NCBI GenBank assembly: GCA_017473165.1
Contig: JAFUNA010000027.1
Coordinates: 32,332-96,331 of the forward strand
DNA length: 64,000 bases
From: Clostridia bacterium
Lineage (GTDB): Bacteria; Bacillota; Clostridia; Oscillospirales; Acutalibacteraceae
Reading direction: 5' to 3'
Numbering within the stretch: position 1 is the first letter of the stretch; each line of letters begins with the position of its first letter. Positions 1 through 8,751 of the stretch are shown here, in pieces. The translations under genes and the position numbers were made by a program. A model generated the notes under the pieces. That model was not told the DNA's origin, did not search any database, and saw only the letters and a list, made by a program, of their open reading frames with translations.

Positions 1-2232
1 TTCGGTCAGAGCCAGGCGGTTCTTTATCAGATGATGAAGGACCACTATCCCGAAATCTATGAAAAAATCAAGGAAAAGGTTGCCGCAAATCAGTGGGATA
101 TCTGCGGTAACGTCTGGGTTGAGGCAGACACAAACATCGCATCGGGCGAAGCTCTTATCCGTCAGGTGCTTTACGGCACTGAATTCTTCAAAAACGAATT
201 CGGCAAGGTTTCAAAAACCTACTGGCTGCCCGACTGCTTCGGCTTCACTTGGGCACTTCCCCAGATTATCAAGGGCTGCGGCATGGAGAATTTCATAACC
301 TCAAAGCTCAGCTATAACGACACAAACAAATTCCCCTACAGCATGTTTATGTGGCAGGGCAACAACGGCGACAGAGTCAACGCCCACCTTATGCGTCCCG
401 CCTACAACTGCCATTACAACGTTGAGGAAATCATGACCGTTGACAACGAATGCAACAACAAAAATGAGCTTAACGTTTCAATGAGTATGTACGGCTACGG
501 CGACGGCGGCGGCGGTCCCACAAGAAATATGCTTGAAAGAGGCAGACGCCTTCAGAATTTCCCCGGTCTGCCCAAAACCGAAATAGGTCACGTTGACGAA
601 TTCTTTGAGTCATATCACGGCATTGAGAACGAGCTGCCCGTATGGAACGGCGAAATGTTCTATGAAAACCACAGAGGAACATTCACAAGCCAGGCGTTCG
701 TTAAGAAGAACAACAGAAAGGGTGAATTCCTTTTCACAAGAGCTGAAATGCTTTCTGTTTTTGCCGAAAAGCTTCTCGGCAAGGAATATCCCAAGGAGGA
801 AATCGAAAAGGGCTGGAGAATCCTTATGACAAACCAGTTCCACGATATTCTTCCCGGCTCGTCAATCCACGAAGTATTCGAGGATTGCCGCAGGGATTAC
901 GCCGTCATGAACAAAATCGGCGAAGATATCTATAACGGTGCTCTCAACGCTCTGGGCGGTGCGGTTACCGCAGACAAAAACAGCATTACCGTCTGGAATC
1001 TCACAAGTGCAAAGAGCTATGAGCCCATCACGGTCGAGGGCGTTCCCGAGGGAATGTATGTTTCAACCGATGACGGTCTTTCGCTCCCCTGTGCATATAT
1101 CGACGGCAAGTTCATGTTCCTTCCCGACGAGCTTGACGAAATGAGCTGCAAGACATTTAAGCTCCACGAAGGCGAATGCATCTATTCCCCCGTCGAAGCT
1201 GAAACAAACCTTCTTGAAAACGCCGTTCTCCGTGTTGAATTTGACGAAAACGGAATTATCACAAGCATTTATGATAAGCTCAACGAGCGTGAAAGCCTTG
1301 ACGGCAGAGGCAATATTCTCACAATTTCACTTGACAAGTGCGTTCACGAAACCGCATGGAATCTTGAGCTCAACTATCAGAAAAAGATGTGGGAGCTTCT
1401 TGAAGCTGACAGCATCGAGGTTGTTGAGCAGAACGCCGTCAGAGGTGTTATCCGCATAAAGAGAAGCTTCAATAAATCGGTTATCACACAGGATATCACG
1501 CTTTATCAGAACGGCGAAAGCGTTGTTTTTGACACAACCGTTGACTGGCACGAAAGTGACAAGGTGCTCAAGGCAGGCTTTGACGTTTCCGTTATCGATA
1601 CAGATGCTACTTACGAAATCGCTCACGGTGCAATCAAGCGTCCCACTCATTGGAACACAAGCTTTGACCTCACCCGCTTTGAGGTTGCCGCACACAAATG
1701 GGCTGACCTTTCCGAGGGCGGCTACGGCTGCAGTATTATCAATGACTGCAAATACGGCTACGATATCCATAACAGCCACATGAGAATAACTCTCCTGCGT
1801 GCACCCACCTGCCCCGACAGAACAGGCGACCACGGTATCAACACATTCAAGTACGCATTCCATCCCCATGCCGATGACTGGAGAAATGACACCGTACAGA
1901 TGGCTCATGCTTTCAATGTTCCTCCCGTTGCGGTTTACAATGCAGAGGCAACAGAGGGCAAAATCGCATCAGGCGACATCTTCCTTTCATTGAGTGAGAA
2001 GAATGTTATGGTTGACGCCGTCAAGAAGGCACAGGACGGCAGAGGCTATATCGTGCGCGTTGTTGAGCAGGAGCAGAGAAGATGCAATGTTACACTCAAC
2101 TGGGCATTCGGTTTTGACAAGGTTATCGAAACCAACATGATTGAAGAGGACAAGGAAGAAGTTGCACAAAGCGGCAACGAATTCGAATTCGCAATCAAGC
2201 CGTTCGAGGTTAAAACATTCAGAATTATATAA
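1..2232 (+). CDS. GH38 alpha-mannosidase (5' end missing)
   Basis: The frame is open from the first base, so the true start lies before the window; 743 codons are visible. The product is a glycoside hydrolase family 38 alpha-mannosidase, which removes alpha-linked mannose from glycans. The family core is clear: a GNVWVEAD segment, then WLPDCFG, whose Asp (bases 232-234) aligns with the GH38 nucleophile, then a glycine-rich YGDGGGGPT motif and HDILPGSS. The second half is the beta-sandwich part of the family. No signal peptide can be judged because the N-terminus is absent. The stop is followed at once by a strong shared terminator. Family assignment is firm; the exact linkage preference is not visible. 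Confidence 0.93.
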   Translation, partial: FGQSQAVLYQMMKDHYPEIYEKIKEKVAANQWDICGNVWVEADTNIASGEALIRQVLYGTEFFKNEFGKVSKTYWLPDCFGFTWALPQIIKGCGMENFITSKLSYNDTNKFPYSMFMWQGNNGDRVNAHLMRPAYNCHYNVEEIMTVDNECNNKNELNVSMSMYGYGDGGGGPTRNMLERGRRLQNFPGLPKTEIGHVDEFFESYHGIENELPVWNGEMFYENHRGTFTSQAFVKKNNRKGEFLFTRAEMLSVFAEKLLGKEYPKEEIEKGWRILMTNQFHDILPGSSIHEVFEDCRRDYAVMNKIGEDIYNGALNALGGAVTADKNSITVWNLTSAKSYEPITVEGVPEGMYVSTDDGLSLPCAYIDGKFMFLPDELDEMSCKTFKLHEGECIYSPVEAETNLLENAVLRVEFDENGIITSIYDKLNERESLDGRGNILTISLDKCVHETAWNLELNYQKKMWELLEADSIEVVEQNAVRGVIRIKRSFNKSVITQDITLYQNGESVVFDTTVDWHESDKVLKAGFDVSVIDTDATYEIAHGAIKRPTHWNTSFDLTRFEVAAHKWADLSEGGYGCSIINDCKYGYDIHNSHMRITLLRAPTCPDRTGDHGINTFKYAFHPHADDWRNDTVQMAHAFNVPPVAVYNAEATEGKIASGDIFLSLSEKNVMVDAVKKAQDGRGYIVRVVEQEQRRCNVTLNWAFGFDKVIETNMIEEDKEEVAQSGNEFEFAIKPFEVKTFRII

Positions 2233-2238
2233 AAAATT

Positions 2239-2265
2239 CCCACCGAGCAATCGGTGGGATTTCTT
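2239..2265. terminator. Bidirectional intrinsic terminator
   Basis: A perfect 8-bp stem, CCCACCGA / TCGGTGGG, with a GCAA tetraloop sits between two convergent genes. It is flanked by an A-run on the left and a T-rich tract on the right, so it can end transcripts from both sides. Confidence 0.85.
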
Positions 2266-2269
2266 TATT

Positions 2270-2758
2270 CTATCTCATCTTTACCAAATCCATTGATTCT
2301 TTACCCGAAAGATGTTGGATTTGCATTTCGATTATCGCAACCGCCGCAAAACGAGCGGCTATTTTTTTGTCTGCATTTTCCTGCGGCTCATGGGGCGAAT
2401 ATTTCTTTGTGTAGCTCTCCATAACCGCACGCTTTTCTTCGTCGGATTCAATTATTCTTGCTTTGCCAAAGGCAATAACGCTTCTGAAGCTGCTTGTGAA
2501 ATCCTTGGGCAGAATAACATCCGTTTCCGTAACACAAAACGAAATCTTGGGATTTCTCATTATTGCATCGTTCTTGTGTCCGCTCTTTGCAGAATGAAAA
2601 TAAATTTTTCCGTCTGCATAAATATAGCTCATGGGCACGGTATAGGGATATCCGTCATCACCGTTAACCGCAAGCACACCCGTATTCTGACCTTCAAGTA
2701 TTTTTATGCAATCCTCTTTTGAAAGAGCCTGCTTGAATCTTCTCATTTCTCTGAACAT
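2270..2758 (-). CDS. Pyridoxamine 5'-phosphate oxidase-family flavin-binding protein (NimA-like)
   Basis: A 162-residue protein of the split-barrel FMN-binding fold related to pyridoxamine-phosphate oxidase and NimA. Members bind flavin and often reduce small compounds, including nitroimidazoles; the real substrate is unknown here. The start MFREMRRF is typical of the subgroup and has AGGG eight bases upstream. An upstream TTG at 2782 would give eight more residues but would overlap the preceding gene. The core shows GVLAVNGDDGYPYTVPM, then YFHSAKSGHK and a SFRSVIAFGKA strand, as expected. It is second in a two-gene unit behind a membrane-anchored protein and a consensus promoter. Confidence 0.82.
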   Translation of the reverse strand: MFREMRRFKQALSKEDCIKILEGQNTGVLAVNGDDGYPYTVPMSYIYADGKIYFHSAKSGHKNDAIMRNPKISFCVTETDVILPKDFTSSFRSVIAFGKARIIESDEEKRAVMESYTKKYSPHEPQENADKKIAARFAAVAIIEMQIQHLSGKESMDLVKMR

Positions 2759-2771
2759 TCTTATCACCCTG

Positions 2772-3272
2772 TCAGCTTTCAATTATTTTTACTCGGTTTC
2801 CGTTTGAGTCATAGAAATTTGCATCAATTGCACCGTCCGGCAATGCAAAAGCAAACGGCTTTTGACTGTCAATTTCGATTATTTCCGTTCTGTCATTATA
2901 AAAAACTTCAATTTTTGAAATGTTAATTTTATTCATGGACACATAGGCTGCGGCGCTGTTAAATTTAAACTCTGCAACACCATCATCCGTAAATATTCCG
3001 CCGCCCGCCTTGAAGAAATAGCCGAAGCTGAGCGATTCATCTTTGGCATAGACCGAAAACACATGGTCATCAAGGCTTTCGGGATAAAAAAGCATTGCTG
3101 CAATCTTATCGGAGCAAGACTTTGAAACAGCCCAGTCTTCATTTATTTGCTGTGATTTTCTTGCATCTGCTTCAAGCTTTTGGGCCGAAACGCCGATATT
3201 GTCACGAACAAAGAAAAAGCCGAAAACACCGACGATTATTACAACTGCAACACACAAAAGCTTTTTCATCAT
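2772..3272 (-). CDS. Hypothetical membrane-anchored protein
   Basis: A 166-residue protein that I do not recognise. It opens with MMKKLL and a hydrophobic stretch (about residues 4-22) that would anchor it or export it; there is no convincing lipobox. The remainder is soluble and beta-rich in appearance, with alternating hydrophobic and charged residues, so it is probably extracytoplasmic. The chosen ATG has AAAGGGTG eight bases before it; a GTG inside that ribosome binding site gives a longer but less likely form. It is first in a unit with the downstream flavin-binding protein, 13 bases away, and its promoter is a near-perfect sigma-A site. Confidence 0.6.
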   Translation of the reverse strand: MMKKLLCVAVVIIVGVFGFFFVRDNIGVSAQKLEADARKSQQINEDWAVSKSCSDKIAAMLFYPESLDDHVFSVYAKDESLSFGYFFKAGGGIFTDDGVAEFKFNSAAAYVSMNKINISKIEVFYNDRTEIIEIDSQKPFAFALPDGAIDANFYDSNGNRVKIIES

Positions 3273-3310
3273 ACAAATCACCCTTTCGTTTACCTCGAGT
3301 ATCTATGTAT

Positions 3311-3339
3311 ATTATATCATACACACAGACCCGTGTCAA
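3311..3339 (-). promoter_or_regulatory. Sigma-A promoter, perfect consensus
   Basis: On the minus strand TTGACA (3334-3339) and TATAAT (3311-3316) are separated by 17 bases. Both hexamers match consensus exactly. It drives the membrane protein and the flavin-binding protein that follows. Confidence 0.85.
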
Positions 3340-3359
3340 CACGAAAGGGCTGCATAATT

Positions 3360-4679
3360 TTATTTAAAACAATAATTATATACCTTTGACCACGATGCAA
3401 CTCTTTTGGCGTTCCACTTTTTGGGCATCATTGCACAGGCAGCGGAAACACGGCCCATTCTGACACCGCAGGCAATAATCTTTTTGAGCAGCTCCATATC
3501 GCTGCAAACCTGCTTTGCCTTGTTTATCATGTCTGCAGGGTCAACTTTGACGCTGCCAAGACCCGTAAAGTCCGCACCGATTGTCATTAAGTCCTCTGTG
3601 AGAATTTCCTTTTCAAAGAAATAGTCAATTTCTTCGGGAGTCAGGCTCAAAAGCAGAAGCTTTGCCGCCGCAAGGGGTGCAAGTCCGTTGCCGAGGATTT
3701 TGTAATAGCCCGTCTGATAATTCCAGAGCGTATCAGCGGTAAATGCGTTGTGTTTATCCTTTATAACGGTATCCGCAAGCACCTTTGATGCTTTAAGACT
3801 GTTTGCGATTCCCGAGCCGATAAGAGGAACTGTCATGAATGCGCTGTCGCCGATTGCCGCATAGCCGTCGGCAACCATAACTGCCATAGGCTGACGAACG
3901 GGAATTTCAACAAACTGTCCGCCACGCTGAACCTCCGTGCCGAGTCTGGGGTTGGTTTTACGCAGATGCTCTGCAAATTCGTTGACGTGATCCATATCGA
4001 ATTCTTCAAATCTGCCTATGAGCAGGTCGGTGTGGTCATCCTCGGAGGCAACCCAGTTAACGCCCTTTATTCCGCCCTCGAAAAGCATTACCTTGAACTT
4101 CGCCTCAACAGGTTCTTCGGTTGCAACGTTATAAAAAGCTCTGTAGATTGTGATTTTTTCGTTTCTTTCAACATCCTTGTCAATCATAAATGACTCGGGA
4201 AGATTTCGTCTGACGGGCGAATTAAGTCCGCAGGCATCGATAACAAGGTCGCCGTAAACATCGCCTTCGCTCGTTTTTATACCTACAACACGGTTGCCGA
4301 GAACAACGGGACCCTTTACCTCGCATTCATAAACAATTTTTACGCCGCATTCAAGAGCGTGGTTAATGAAATGCTCATAAATATCCCTGCGTTCCATCTT
4401 GATTTCAAGCTTATCCTGCGGCACATGCTGACGCAGACCCTTTGACTGTGAAGGGCTGAAGAAGGTCATGTCTTCTTTGTATTCAAACTTATCCTCGGGC
4501 GGCATCTCCATGCCCGCAATGCCCAGCGCATCGGGAGCAAAAATATCAGTCCAGTCGTAGCCGAGAGTTCCTTCCTTTTTCTTCTCGTAAACGGTTACGT
4601 CGTAGCCCGCTTTTGAAAGCTGTGCAGCCGCAGCAATTCCGCCGTGACCGAGACCTGCAACAATTATTTTTTTGCCCAT
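3360..4679 (-). CDS. FAD-dependent oxidoreductase, geranylgeranyl-reductase-like
   Basis: A 439-residue flavoprotein. The N-terminus has a Rossmann dinucleotide motif, GLGHGGIAAA (residues 9-18), and a central YAAIGDSAFM segment resembles the second FAD contact (GDAA/GDSA) of the geranylgeranyl reductase and p-hydroxybenzoate hydroxylase superfamily. Members reduce polyprenyl double bonds or hydroxylate substrates; which applies here cannot be read from sequence. The start has GAGGAGG ten bases upstream. No transmembrane helix is obvious. The gene stands alone, with a possible -10 (TATAAT, minus strand, 4744-4749) and an inverted repeat just upstream that may be an operator. The name should be kept general. 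Confidence 0.75.
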   Translation of the reverse strand: MGKKIIVAGLGHGGIAAAAQLSKAGYDVTVYEKKKEGTLGYDWTDIFAPDALGIAGMEMPPEDKFEYKEDMTFFSPSQSKGLRQHVPQDKLEIKMERRDIYEHFINHALECGVKIVYECEVKGPVVLGNRVVGIKTSEGDVYGDLVIDACGLNSPVRRNLPESFMIDKDVERNEKITIYRAFYNVATEEPVEAKFKVMLFEGGIKGVNWVASEDDHTDLLIGRFEEFDMDHVNEFAEHLRKTNPRLGTEVQRGGQFVEIPVRQPMAVMVADGYAAIGDSAFMTVPLIGSGIANSLKASKVLADTVIKDKHNAFTADTLWNYQTGYYKILGNGLAPLAAAKLLLLSLTPEEIDYFFEKEILTEDLMTIGADFTGLGSVKVDPADMINKAKQVCSDMELLKKIIACGVRMGRVSAACAMMPKKWNAKRVASWSKVYNYCFK

Positions 4680-4774
4680 AGGGGAAAAACCTCCTCATGT
4701 GTTTATAAAAATTATTCTGCCTTGATTTTTGTTACTTATTTACATTATATACTTTAACACGCACAACCGTAAAC

Positions 4775-4788
4775 GTTACATTTGTAAC
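4775..4788 (-). promoter_or_regulatory. Inverted repeat, possible operator
   Basis: GTTACA-TT-TGTAAC is a perfect 6-2-6 palindrome. It lies just upstream of the expected -35 position for a TATAAT (4744-4749) that would serve the FAD oxidoreductase. Its position and symmetry suggest a regulator site; the regulator is unknown. Confidence 0.35.
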
Positions 4789-4799
4789 AGTTATGGTAT

Positions 4800-4829
4800 A
4801 AAAAACAGGCAGCCTTGACGGGTTGCCTG
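4800..4829 (-). terminator. Intrinsic terminator after the DUF1846 gene
   Basis: On the minus strand CAGGCA...TGCCTG forms a stem, extended by an inner CC/GG pair, followed by TTTTTTAT. It starts seven bases after the stop codon. Confidence 0.8.
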
Positions 4830-4835
4830 CAATTT

Positions 4836-6323
4836 TTATTTATGATAGAGCTTTTTGGTCTGATATCTCGGCTCACAGGTGAGGTTAATTCCGATTTTTC
4901 TGTAAACATCAAGGTCAACCTGCGAAAGCATTACAGTTGAATGTGCCTCACAGCCCGCAAGCCCTTCAATTGCATCAAGAGCCTTCTTTGCAACGGGATT
5001 TGTGTTTGCACTCATTGAAAGAGCAATAAGGGTTTCATCGGAATGAAGTCTGGGATTGTGACCCTTGAGAATTCCCGTTTTAAGCTCCTGAATGGGCTCA
5101 ATAATGGAGGGTGCAATCATCAGAAGGTCATCGGGAAGCCCCGCAATCGCCTTTGCCGCATTGAGCAACGCCGCACTTGAAGCACCGAGAAGGTTTGAGG
5201 TTTTGCCCGTTACGATTCTTCCGTCGGGAAGCTCAATTGCAACCGCAGGCTGACCTTCGGTTTCGGCACTTCTGTCCATTGAAGCCTTGATAACCTTTCT
5301 GTCATCAACGCTGACACCCGCCTGATTCATAAGGCTGACAATCTTATCAACCGCCTCCTGCTTGCCTGTGCCCGTTTTTAAATCGCAAAGAGCGGCAAAA
5401 TATCTGCGGACAATTTCCTGCTTTGAAGCATATTTTACCGCTTCATCATCACAGATTGCATAGCCAGCCATGTTGACACCCATATCCGTGGGTGATTTGT
5501 AGGGGCTTACGCCCTCAATTTTCTCAAAAATAGCATTAAGAACAGGGAAAACCTCAACATCTCTGTTGTAGTTTACGGTTGTTGTGCCGTAAGCCTCGAG
5601 ATGATAGGGGTCAATCATATTAACGTCGTTAAGGTCTGCCGTTGCAGCCTCATAGGCAAGATTTACGGGGTGTTTGAGAGGAAGATTCCAGACAGGGAAG
5701 GTTTCAAACTTTGCGTAGCCCGCCTTGTTGCCCCTCTGATTTTCATGATAAAGCTGTGAAAGGCATGTTGACATTTTTCCGCTGCCGGGACCCGGCGCGG
5801 TGATAACAACAAGGGGTCTTGTTGTTTCGATAAACTCATTTTTGCCGAAACCGTCATCGCTTACGATATGTGCAACGTTATAGGGATAGCCCTCAATGCT
5901 GTAATGGATAAACACCTTGACGCCAAGCTTTTCGAGCTTTGATTTGAAGGCATCCGCAGAGGGCTGTGCCTTGTACTGTGCAAGCACAACGCTTCCGACA
6001 TAGAGTCCCGCCCCTCTGTAGGCATCGATAAGGCGCAAAACATCGGCATCGTAGGTTATACCCAAATCACGGCGAATCTTATTGCTTTCGATATCCGCCG
6101 AATTGATTACGATTACAACCTCAACGTTTTCTGCTATGCTTTTGAGCATCTGGAGCTTGCTGTCGGGAGCAAAGCCCGGAAGCACTCGTGACGCATGATA
6201 ATCGTCAAAAAGCTTTCCGCCGAATTCAAGATAGAGCTTTCCGCCGAATTCGTTTATACGCTTTCTTATCTGCTCCGACTGACGGCTGATATATAAATCA
6301 TTATCAAAACCGATTTTTTTCAA
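4836..6323 (-). CDS. DUF1846 domain-containing protein
   Basis: A 495-residue protein of the DUF1846 family, which is common in Clostridia and lactic bacteria and has no settled function. The N-terminus KKIGFDNDLYISRQSEQI matches the family start, and a TTG at this point has GAAAGG nine bases before it. Upstream in-frame codons would add 41 residues but lack a ribosome binding site and would run back over the promoter. A glycine-rich VITAPGPGSGKMS segment in the first half resembles a nucleotide- or phosphate-binding loop. The gene is monocistronic, with a good promoter, a palindrome across the start of transcription, and its own terminator. Confidence 0.85.
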   Translation of the reverse strand: MKKIGFDNDLYISRQSEQIRKRINEFGGKLYLEFGGKLFDDYHASRVLPGFAPDSKLQMLKSIAENVEVVIVINSADIESNKIRRDLGITYDADVLRLIDAYRGAGLYVGSVVLAQYKAQPSADAFKSKLEKLGVKVFIHYSIEGYPYNVAHIVSDDGFGKNEFIETTRPLVVITAPGPGSGKMSTCLSQLYHENQRGNKAGYAKFETFPVWNLPLKHPVNLAYEAATADLNDVNMIDPYHLEAYGTTTVNYNRDVEVFPVLNAIFEKIEGVSPYKSPTDMGVNMAGYAICDDEAVKYASKQEIVRRYFAALCDLKTGTGKQEAVDKIVSLMNQAGVSVDDRKVIKASMDRSAETEGQPAVAIELPDGRIVTGKTSNLLGASSAALLNAAKAIAGLPDDLLMIAPSIIEPIQELKTGILKGHNPRLHSDETLIALSMSANTNPVAKKALDAIEGLAGCEAHSTVMLSQVDLDVYRKIGINLTCEPRYQTKKLYHK

Positions 6324-6364
6324 TTTCAACACCCTTTCACCCGCAATGTTTATGAAAAAAGCGG

Positions 6365-6385
6365 ATTTAGTAACACTAACTAAAT
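6365..6385 (-). promoter_or_regulatory. Palindromic operator candidate over the transcription start
   Basis: ATTTAGT-7-ACTAAAT is a perfect inverted repeat with 7-base arms. It begins two bases after the -10 box of the DUF1846 promoter, so a bound protein would block initiation. The regulator is unknown. Confidence 0.45.
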
Positions 6386-6386
6386 T

Positions 6387-6415
6387 ATTATATAACACAG
6401 TTTGTTTTAAATCAA
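6387..6415 (-). promoter_or_regulatory. Sigma-A promoter of the DUF1846 gene
   Basis: On the minus strand TTGATT (6410-6415) and TATAAT (6387-6392) are spaced by 17 bases, about 65 bases before the TTG start codon. Confidence 0.75.
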
Positions 6416-6513
6416 GTAAAAAGAAAAATTTCTGACAAAATATCAAAAAATATACCTAACCGTTTTGAAAAAACTTTACTATATTATTGAAAAACAAAAA
6501 GGAGTGCATATAA

Positions 6514-6678
6514 ATGTTAACAACAATCATCACCTTGATTTTTACCGTATCTGTTTTTATTGCGGCGGCAGTTGTTGTTGCAGGCAGTCTTACTTTTTCG
6601 GCTTTTCTGATAATTCCCGCTTTGCTGTTTATACCAATTGCTGTCGGAATCAAAAAATTTATCGATTGGGTATTTTGA
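6514..6678 (+). CDS. Small two-helix membrane protein
   Basis: A 54-residue open frame starting at ATG with AGGAG nine bases upstream. Two hydrophobic stretches (about residues 5-24 and 28-46) are joined by a short turn and followed by a basic, aromatic tail, IKKFIDWVF. The good ribosome binding site, the hydrophobic composition and the shared terminator directly after the stop support a real gene. I do not recognise the family. It is transcribed away from the DUF1846 gene and toward clpX. No clear -35/-10 pair was found upstream. Confidence 0.6.
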   Translation: MLTTIITLIFTVSVFIAAAVVVAGSLTFSAFLIIPALLFIPIAVGIKKFIDWVF

Positions 6679-6691
6679 CGTGTAATAAAAG

Positions 6692-6723
6692 AAAATGGTG
6701 TATCAAAAAAGATACACCATTTT
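6692..6723. terminator. Bidirectional intrinsic terminator
   Basis: A 13-bp perfect stem (6692-6704 with 6711-6723) encloses an AAAAAA loop. The A-rich left and T-rich right ends allow termination of both the small membrane protein gene and clpX. Confidence 0.9.
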
Positions 6724-6726
6724 TGT

Positions 6727-8025
6727 TTAACCAGCGTTTTTTGATTTTGGTTTTGTGACCTTGGGCGGAGGAGTCAGCTTTTTTCTGTTGGGGTTGCGTT
6801 CAATGAGCGGAGCAACTCCGTCTTTTACGCAAGCCTCGGTTATGCAGACTCTTTCAACCGTGTGGTCGGAAGGAATTTCATACATAACAGGCATAAGAAC
6901 GCCTTCGATAATCGAGCGGAGTCCTCTTGCACCCGTTTTCTTTTCAAGAGCCTTGTCGGCAATTGCTTCAAGTGCACCGTCATCAAATTCAAGCTCAACA
7001 TCGTCAAGCTTGAAAAGCTCGGCATACTGCTTGACGATTGCGTTTTTGGGAGTTGTGAGAATTTTTACAAGCGAATCTCTGTCAAGCTCCTTGAGCGAGG
7101 TTACAACAGGAAGTCTGCCCACAAGCTCGGGAATAATTCCGAATTTTACAAGGTCCTGCTGAATAACCTTTGCCATCATATCCTCTTTTGCAGCCTCGGA
7201 TTTGCTCTTTATCTGTGCACCGAAGCCGAGAGTTGAACCCTCGGAACGCTTTTCAACGATTTTTTCAATTCCGTCAAAAGCACCGCCGCATATGAAGAGA
7301 ATGTTTGATGTGTCAATCTGGATAAACTCCTGCTGGGGATGCTTTCTGCCGCCCTGGGGAGGAACGTTTGCAACCGTTCCTTCAATAATCTTAAGGAGTG
7401 CCTGCTGAACGCCTTCGCCGCTGACATCCCTTGTTATTGAGGGATTTTCGCTCTTGCGTGCAATCTTGTCGATTTCGTCAACATAGATAATTCCTCTTTC
7501 GGCACGCTCGATATCGAAATCTGCAGCCTGAATAATACGCAGAAGAATATTTTCAACGTCCTCGCCGACATAGCCTGCCTCGGTGAGGGTTGTTGCGTCC
7601 GCAATTGCAAAGGGAACATCGAGTATTCTTGCAAGAGTCTGGGCAAGCATTGTTTTGCCGACACCCGTAGGACCGAGAAGAAGGATGTTGCTCTTCTGAA
7701 TCTCAACGTCGGTATTGCCCTTGCTTTCTATTCTTTTGTAGTGGTTATAAACCGCAACGCTCAATGCAATTTTTGCCGCATCCTGTCCGATAACATATTC
7801 GTCAAGCATCGCCTTGATTTCTTTGGGCTTGGGGAGATTGCTTGTGTCAAAATCCTTGCGTTTGTGCGAAGGCTCTGACTCAATTATCGAGCAGCAAAGA
7901 TCAATGCACTCGTTGCAGATATAAACGTTCGGTCCTGCGATAAGCTTGTCAACCTGATCCTGCGTTTTGTGGCAGAAGGAACAGGAAACGAACGTTTTCT
8001 CTCTTCTTTCATCATCTCTGGGCAT
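6727..8025 (-). CDS. clpX: ATP-dependent Clp protease ATP-binding subunit ClpX
   Basis: A 432-residue AAA+ unfoldase that recognises tagged proteins, unfolds them and feeds them to ClpP in the cytoplasm. The N-terminal zinc domain has Cys15, Cys18, Cys37 and Cys40. Walker A is GPTGVGKT at residues 118-125, the pore loop is GYVG and Walker B is [15 protein letters not shown] loop matches the family's ClpP-docking loop (usually IGF). Length is normal. The start has AGGAGG five bases before it. It is the last gene of tig-clpP-clpX, 23 bases after clpP, a common Firmicutes order that joins folding and degradation. Confidence 0.98.
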   Translation of the reverse strand: MPRDDERREKTFVSCSFCHKTQDQVDKLIAGPNVYICNECIDLCCSIIESEPSHKRKDFDTSNLPKPKEIKAMLDEYVIGQDAAKIALSVAVYNHYKRIESKGNTDVEIQKSNILLLGPTGVGKTMLAQTLARILDVPFAIADATTLTEAGYVGEDVENILLRIIQAADFDIERAERGIIYVDEIDKIARKSENPSITRDVSGEGVQQALLKIIEGTVANVPPQGGRKHPQQEFIQIDTSNILFICGGAFDGIEKIVEKRSEGSTLGFGAQIKSKSEAAKEDMMAKVIQQDLVKFGIIPELVGRLPVVTSLKELDRDSLVKILTTPKNAIVKQYAELFKLDDVELEFDDGALEAIADKALEKKTGARGLRSIIEGVLMPVMYEIPSDHTVERVCITEACVKDGVAPLIERNPNRKKLTPPPKVTKPKSKNAG

Positions 8026-8048
8026 GATTGCCTCCTAATGGGTGAAAT

Positions 8049-8630
8049 TTATCTTTTTTCTATTACCTTATCAACCAGACCGTATTCCATGGCTTCCTGT
8101 GCTGTGAGGTAATTATCTCTCTCGGTATCTCTTGCGATTTCCTCAATGGGTCTGCCTGTGTTCTGCGAAAGAATTCTGTTGAGTCTTTCTCTGGTTTTGA
8201 GGATATGGTCTGCAACAATCTTAATTTCGGTTGCCTGACCGCGTGCACCGCCGAGAGGCTGATGAATCATGATTTCGCTGTTGGGAAGAGCATATCTCTT
8301 GCCCTTTGCACCCGATGAAAGCAGGAATGCTCCCATTGATGCCGCTATACCCATGCAGATTGTGGAAACATCGCACTTGATGTACTGCATTGTGTCATAG
8401 ATTGCCATGCCTGCGGTAACGGAGCCGCCGGGGCTGTTGATATAAAGGCTGATGTCCTTTTCGGGATCCTGTCCTTCAAGATAGAGAAGCTGTGCAACAA
8501 CAATGCTTGCGGTTGCATCATTAACTTCGTCGGAGAGAACGATAATTCTGTCATTAAGAAGACGAGAAAAAATATCGTAGGAACGTTCTCCTCTGTTTGT
8601 CTGTTCAACAACATAAGGTACCAATGCCAT
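8049..8630 (-). CDS. clpP: ATP-dependent Clp protease proteolytic subunit ClpP
   Basis: A 193-residue serine peptidase that forms the 14-subunit proteolytic chamber docked by ClpX. The catalytic triad is visible at canonical positions: Ser98 in GIAASMGA, His123 in MIHQPLGG and Asp172 in ERDNY. The length is standard and there is no long propeptide. An AAGGA ribosome binding site lies ten bases before the ATG. It sits between tig and clpX; a hairpin in the gap to tig may alter the ratio of the two transcripts. Confidence 0.98.
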   Translation of the reverse strand: MALVPYVVEQTNRGERSYDIFSRLLNDRIIVLSDEVNDATASIVVAQLLYLEGQDPEKDISLYINSPGGSVTAGMAIYDTMQYIKCDVSTICMGIAASMGAFLLSSGAKGKRYALPNSEIMIHQPLGGARGQATEIKIVADHILKTRERLNRILSQNTGRPIEEIARDTERDNYLTAQEAMEYGLVDKVIEKR

Positions 8631-8664
8631 ATTAATTCAATCCTTTCTCCGCAAATAGATAGCG

Positions 8665-8690
8665 AATAAACCGGCGGCTGCCGGTTTATT
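8665..8690 (-). other. Stem-loop between tig and clpP
   Basis: AATAAACCGGC / GCCGGTTTATT is a perfect 11-bp stem with a GGCT loop. No T-tract follows on the minus strand, so it is more likely a processing or attenuation hairpin than a full terminator. Confidence 0.6.
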
Positions 8691-8751
8691 CCAGAAAACT
8701 TATATTTAAAGTATAGTTTAATTCCCCTGAACTTATTCAACAACCGTTAAA

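Noticed and set aside
1327-1908. Open frame of 193 codons on the minus strand inside the mannosidase gene
   Set aside because: It is the antisense shadow of a strongly conserved GH38 coding frame, with no ribosome binding site and no recognisable protein features.
2312-2722. Plus-strand open frame of 136 codons over the flavin-binding protein gene
   Set aside because: It lies opposite a clear PNPOx-family frame; composition and lack of a ribosome binding site mark it as a shadow.
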